DNA of 64,000 bases, from positions 372,001 through 436,000 of the forward strand of contig NZ_QJTK01000001.1 of NCBI RefSeq assembly GCF_003217355.1, read 5' to 3'. Positions 60,786-64,000 of this stretch are shown here, piece after piece. Position numbers and translations under genes: made by a program. Each line of letters begins with the position of its first letter. Position 1 is the first letter of the stretch. The stretch comes from Rhodobacter viridis (GTDB lineage Bacteria > Pseudomonadota > Alphaproteobacteria > Rhodobacterales > Rhodobacteraceae). The notes below the pieces were generated by a model. It was not told where the DNA came from and searched no databases. It was given only the letters and a program-made list of their open reading frames with translations.

Positions 60786-61817
60786 ATGGCAGATTCGTCA
60801 ACAATCTCATTGGCAGACTCGCTACCGTTTCCGCTACTTCTCGTGTCTCCCGCGCAACGTGTCCTTCATGCCAACCCCGGGGCCGAGGCCTTGCTGGGGC
60901 GCGGACTGGCGGGGCGCACGCTGGTGACCGTGCTGCGCCAACCCGGGCTGGTGGAGGCGGTGGAAGCTGTCCTTGCCGGACAGGGGCGGCAGCAGGTTCG
61001 GTTGCGGCTCGGCGGTCCGGGGCAGGAATCACAGGTTCTGGTCACGGTTGCGGCCTTGGCAGAGGGGACGTTGGCGTTGACCTTCGAGGATCTGACAGCG
61101 GTCGAGACGGCCGAGGCGATGCGGCGGGATTTCGTCGCAAACGTCAGTCATGAATTGCGGACGCCCTTGACCGCGCTGATGGGGTTCGTCGAGACGCTGC
61201 GCGGTGCGGCAAAAGACGATCCGGTGGCGCGGGACCGATTTCTGGCGATCATGGAGCGCGAGGCCGGGCGGATGAACCGGCTGGTGGGGGATCTGCTGTC
61301 GCTCAGCCGGGTCGAAGCCGAGGAGCGTCGTCGCCCGACGACCGGCACCGATCTGGGAGCGGTCTTGCGTGGGGCCATTCAGGCTTTGGCCCCCTTGGCG
61401 GAAGCGCGTCAGGTGCAACTGATCCGCGAAGGTCTGACCGAGGGGCTGAAGATCCCTGCCGATCCGGACCAGTTGACACAGGTCTTCACCAACCTGATCG
61501 AAAATGCGATCAAATATGGTGGCAGCGGCGGAGAGGTGCGGGTTTCCGTCGATAAGATCGAGTATGAGCCGGTTTTGAGGGGGGCAGCCTTGAGGGTTGT
61601 GGTGGCGGATCGGGGCGAAGGCATCGACCCGATCCATATCCCGCGGTTGACCGAGCGCTTCTATCGGATCGACACCCATCGATCCCGGGAGCAGGGAGGA
61701 ACGGGCCTGGGTCTTGCGATCGTCAAGCACATCGTCTTGCGCCATCGCGGCCGGATGAAGATCGAAAGTGACAAGGGTCAGGGCAGTCGGTTCCTGATCA
61801 TTCTGCCGGTGTCCTGA
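60786..61817 (+). CDS. PhoR-like soluble sensor histidine kinase
   Basis: 343 residues. A PAS-like N-terminus (FPLLLVSPAQRVLHANPGAE) precedes HisKA with the phospho-His 122 in FVANVSHELRTPLTALMGFV. HATPase follows: the N box is LIENAIKYGGSG, then VADRGEGIDPIHIPRLTERF and GGTGLGLAIVKHIV. Sequence style is that of PhoR, but there is no membrane helix in the reading frame and neither phoB nor pst genes are adjacent. The partner is unknown. Confidence 0.88.
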   Translation: MADSSTISLADSLPFPLLLVSPAQRVLHANPGAEALLGRGLAGRTLVTVLRQPGLVEAVEAVLAGQGRQQVRLRLGGPGQESQVLVTVAALAEGTLALTFEDLTAVETAEAMRRDFVANVSHELRTPLTALMGFVETLRGAAKDDPVARDRFLAIMEREAGRMNRLVGDLLSLSRVEAEERRRPTTGTDLGAVLRGAIQALAPLAEARQVQLIREGLTEGLKIPADPDQLTQVFTNLIENAIKYGGSGGEVRVSVDKIEYEPVLRGAALRVVVADRGEGIDPIHIPRLTERFYRIDTHRSREQGGTGLGLAIVKHIVLRHRGRMKIESDKGQGSRFLIILPVS

Positions 61818-61832
61818 TCAAGCTCGCGTTTC

Positions 61833-61905
61833 CGGGGCGCGGCCCCGGATCCCGAGATATTTGGTGCAAGATAAAAGGGATAGTGCTCGCCCTTTATCTT
61901 GCTTG
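61833..61905 (+). repeat. Dispersed repeat copy 3 with long terminal hairpin
   Basis: CCGGGGCGCGGCCCCGGATC, then CCGAGATATTTGGTGCAAGA and TAAAAGGG match the other copies. The end (GCAAGATAAAAGGG) is followed after ten bases by its near-exact reverse complement CCCTTTATCTTGC, making a long stem between two convergent genes. It probably terminates both. Confidence 0.8.
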
Positions 61906-61911
61906 TGCGTT

Positions 61912-63498
61912 TCAGCGGAGCCAGACGGCGCCATTTGGGCCAAGTTTGACCACACCGTTCTCGACCGTGGCCGCGATGGCGGGACCCGTTTGTTTGCCGA
62001 TAATGCCGGTCAGGGTCACGGGCTCTGATCCCAGATTGAAGAGGCAGGTGAGCGTTTCCGATGCAGCTTCGCGGACGAAACCGAGCACCGGATCGGGCAG
62101 ATCGAGGAAGCGACTCTGCCCTTCCTTCAGTGCCGCGGAGGCCCGGCGGAAGGCGAGCATGGCACGATAGTGATGCAGGACCGATTCGGGATCCGCGTCC
62201 TGCGCCGCAACATGGCGGGCAAGCTGGGGAGCCTTCACGGGCAACCAAGGTTTGACCACACTGAAACCACCCTGCGGCGATCCATCCCAAACCATCGGGG
62301 TCCGACAGCCATCGCGCCCCTTGTTCTCGGGCCAGAAGCGCAGGCCGGGCGGGTCGGTGAGCTCTTCATAGGCGAGCTCCGTTTCGGTCTGACCCAGTTC
62401 CTCGCCCTGATAGAGACCGATTGTACCCTCGAACGAGGCAAGCATCGAGATGGCGAGCTTCGCAATCGCATCCTGCGCCCCGTGGCGAGCCCAACGTGTC
62501 ACATGGCGGTTCACGTCGTGGTTCGAGAATGACCATGATGGCCAGCCATCCGGCGCGCCGTTGAAGAAGCCTTCAAGGACCTTGCGGAAGTGCGCGGGCG
62601 TGAACTTCGGACCCAGCATGTCAAAGCTGTAGGCCATGTGCAGATGAGCATCGCCAGCCGTATATTCTTCCATCAGACGCAACGCGCGATGCGGAACTTC
62701 CCCAACTTCGCCGACCATGCAGCGATTGTCGTACTCGTTGAGGAGAGAGCGCATTCTTGAAATAAAAACAAGGTTTTCTGGCCTGTTCTTATCATAGGCG
62801 TGATCTTGCATGTCATAGGTGGAAAGCGGCGGCCAGCGTTCCGGATCGGGCGGCATCGGCGGGTTGTCGCGGAGCGCGCCATCGTGAATGTAGTAGTTCA
62901 CCGTGTCGAGGCGAAAGCCGTCGACGCCACGATCCAGCCAGAACCGCAAGACGTCGAGCATCTCGTCCTGAACTTCAGGGTTGCGCAGGTTCAGGTCTGG
63001 CTGCGAGATCAGGAAATTGTGCAGATAATACTGACCGCGCTCTGGCGCCCATTCCCAGGACGAGCCGCCAAAGACCGATTGCCAGTTGTTCGGGGGCGCC
63101 CCATCGGGCTTCGGGTCAGCCCAGACGTACCAATCCGCCTTTGTGCCGCGCTTTTTCGAATCGGCAAACCAGGGATGGCGGTCGGACGAATGGCTGAGTA
63201 CCTGATCTATGATCACTTTCAGGCCAAGCTCATGCGCGCGCGCCACAAGCGCATCAAAATCAGCCAAGGTGCCGAAAACGGGATCGATGTCGCGATAATC
63301 CGATACGTCATACCCCATGTCGTCCATGGGGGAGCGAAAAATCGGGCTCAACCAGATCGAATCGACGCCGAGACTTGCAACATGCGGCAACCGATCGGTG
63401 ATGCCTTTGAGGTCTCCGATCCCGTCAGAGTTCGAATCCTGAAAGCTGCGCGGATAAATCTGGTATATGACCGCACCGCGCCACCAATCTCTGCCCAT
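61912..63498 (-). CDS. GH13 alpha-glucosidase, second copy
   Basis: 528 residues from ATG 63498, with GGAG six bases upstream. The same motifs as aglA at 35940-37565: VIYQIYPRSFQDSNSDGIGD, then DQVLSHSSDRHPWFADS, GVDGFRLDTVNYYIHDGA and FSNHDVNRHVTRW. The sequences are clearly paralogous. No signal peptide; hydrolyses alpha-glucosides in the cytoplasm. Divergent from glycogen phosphorylase, which suggests that one or both act on glycogen-derived maltodextrin; this is inference. Confidence 0.93.
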   Translation of the reverse strand: MGRDWWRGAVIYQIYPRSFQDSNSDGIGDLKGITDRLPHVASLGVDSIWLSPIFRSPMDDMGYDVSDYRDIDPVFGTLADFDALVARAHELGLKVIIDQVLSHSSDRHPWFADSKKRGTKADWYVWADPKPDGAPPNNWQSVFGGSSWEWAPERGQYYLHNFLISQPDLNLRNPEVQDEMLDVLRFWLDRGVDGFRLDTVNYYIHDGALRDNPPMPPDPERWPPLSTYDMQDHAYDKNRPENLVFISRMRSLLNEYDNRCMVGEVGEVPHRALRLMEEYTAGDAHLHMAYSFDMLGPKFTPAHFRKVLEGFFNGAPDGWPSWSFSNHDVNRHVTRWARHGAQDAIAKLAISMLASFEGTIGLYQGEELGQTETELAYEELTDPPGLRFWPENKGRDGCRTPMVWDGSPQGGFSVVKPWLPVKAPQLARHVAAQDADPESVLHHYRAMLAFRRASAALKEGQSRFLDLPDPVLGFVREAASETLTCLFNLGSEPVTLTGIIGKQTGPAIAATVENGVVKLGPNGAVWLR

Positions 63499-63643
63499 CG
63501 TCATCTCCGTGCCAATATATCGAGCAAGCATAGGCTCATTCCATGCCGCGGCAATGACATAGCGCGCAAAGGGGCGGGTTCGGCTTGACGGCGGCGGGGC
63601 GGCATCCCATCAAGGGGGCGGGAGAACGAAGAAGGGTTTGACA

Positions 63644-64000
63644 GTGAGAGATGTAAGCGCGCCCAGCGTCGAGGCTTTCCGGACGGAAATCCTGCGGCAT
63701 CTGACCTACTCGATGGGCAAGGATGCAGGCCATGCCTCGCTTTACGACTGGCGCATGGCCCTGAGCCTTGCGCTGCGTGATCACATTGTCGAGCCATGGT
63801 TTGACGCCACCCGGCAAACCTACGAAGAGGGACGCAAGCGGGTTTATTATCTCTCCATGGAATTCCTGATCGGGCGCATGCTTGAGGATGCCGCGATCAA
63901 CCTTGGCATGCGCGCGATTGCGCGCGAGGCGATTGAGGGGCTGGGGCAGGAATGGCACCGCGTCGTCGAAGACGAGCCGGACGCGGCGCTTGGCAATGGC
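63644..64000 (+). CDS. glgP: Glycogen/alpha-glucan phosphorylase, N-terminal part
   Basis: A GTG start at 63644, with AAGGG nine bases upstream, opens a frame that runs off the right edge (119 residues). RHLTYSMGKDAGHASLYDWR, ALSLALRDHIVEPWFDATRQ and RVYYLSMEFLIGRMLEDAAI are the N-terminal signatures of GT35 phosphorylases. It releases glucose-1-phosphate from glycogen in the cytoplasm using a pyridoxal phosphate cofactor. The PLP lysine region lies beyond the window. Confidence 0.93.
   Translation, partial: MRDVSAPSVEAFRTEILRHLTYSMGKDAGHASLYDWRMALSLALRDHIVEPWFDATRQTYEEGRKRVYYLSMEFLIGRMLEDAAINLGMRAIAREAIEGLGQEWHRVVEDEPDAALGNG

Overview
The window is GC-rich DNA from an alphaproteobacterium of the Rhodobacteraceae, most likely a Rhodobacter close to R. 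capsulatus. This is inferred from gene content and order and was not searched. Supporting signs are the DUF6456, DUF6477 and YjgR-type genes, a class II DAHP synthase, an aglEFGAK locus and an S. meliloti-like che operon. Three copies of a GC-palindrome + GAGATATTTG + GCAAGATAAA extragenic repeat also fit. No tRNA, rRNA, insertion sequence or CRISPR array was seen.

Region 1 (1 to about 11.0 kb) is the right part of an integrated mobile element, with all genes on the minus strand. From the right it holds a P4-type tyrosine integrase, an unknown helical protein, an AlpA/Vis-type regulator with overlapping operator-like inverted repeats, a winged-helix protein, a RepA-like hexameric helicase and a dense iteron cluster that looks like an origin. 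Four proteins of unknown function follow, then a 57-codon gene. Next come a protein built from the C-terminal repeat of phage head-maturation proteases (scaffold-like), two lambda Nu1-like putative small terminases, a BrnT/BrnA toxin-antitoxin pair with an extra BrnA-like small protein, and a truncated gene at the edge. No structural virion genes are visible, so a phage satellite (PICI/P4-like island) is the best reading. The left end is outside the window.

Region 2 (11 to 23.3 kb) is host chromosome: a StrF-type glycosyltransferase, a Tat-exported DUF882 peptidase, a YcbB-type L,D-transpeptidase, lpxD with a dedicated acyl carrier protein and ketoacyl synthase, an IalB-like exported protein, a structured RNA candidate with a strong terminator, a YjgR/HerA-like ATPase, DUF6477 and DUF6456 proteins, an orphan membrane protein, and lipA.

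Region 3 (23.6 to 28.6 kb, minus strand) is a compact chemotaxis operon: STAS protein (CheS-like), cheY, cheA, cheW, cheR, cheY and a small DxxxQ protein (CheT/CheZ-like). It has no cheB, cheD or receptor gene.

Region 4 (28.7 to 38.6 kb) is an alpha-/beta-glucoside utilisation locus. A LacI-type regulator, a GH1 beta-glucosidase and a glucokinase run leftward. An ABC importer and GH13 alpha-glucosidase (aglEFGAK) run rightward. The intergenic space carries two related operator palindromes.

Region 5 (38.7 to 64 kb) holds an MttB-like methyltransferase, a CorB/HlyC-type transporter, xerD, a two-gene envelope unit, aroK-aroB, an FkbM methyltransferase, guaA, a leucine-type branched-chain amino acid ABC operon with an extra periplasmic protein, a GlxA-type AraC regulator and a class II DAHP synthase. 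It continues with a PAS protein, yicC-gmk-gamma carbonic anhydrase, an orphan receiver-like protein, a soluble PhoR-like kinase, a second GH13 alpha-glucosidase, and the start of glycogen phosphorylase.
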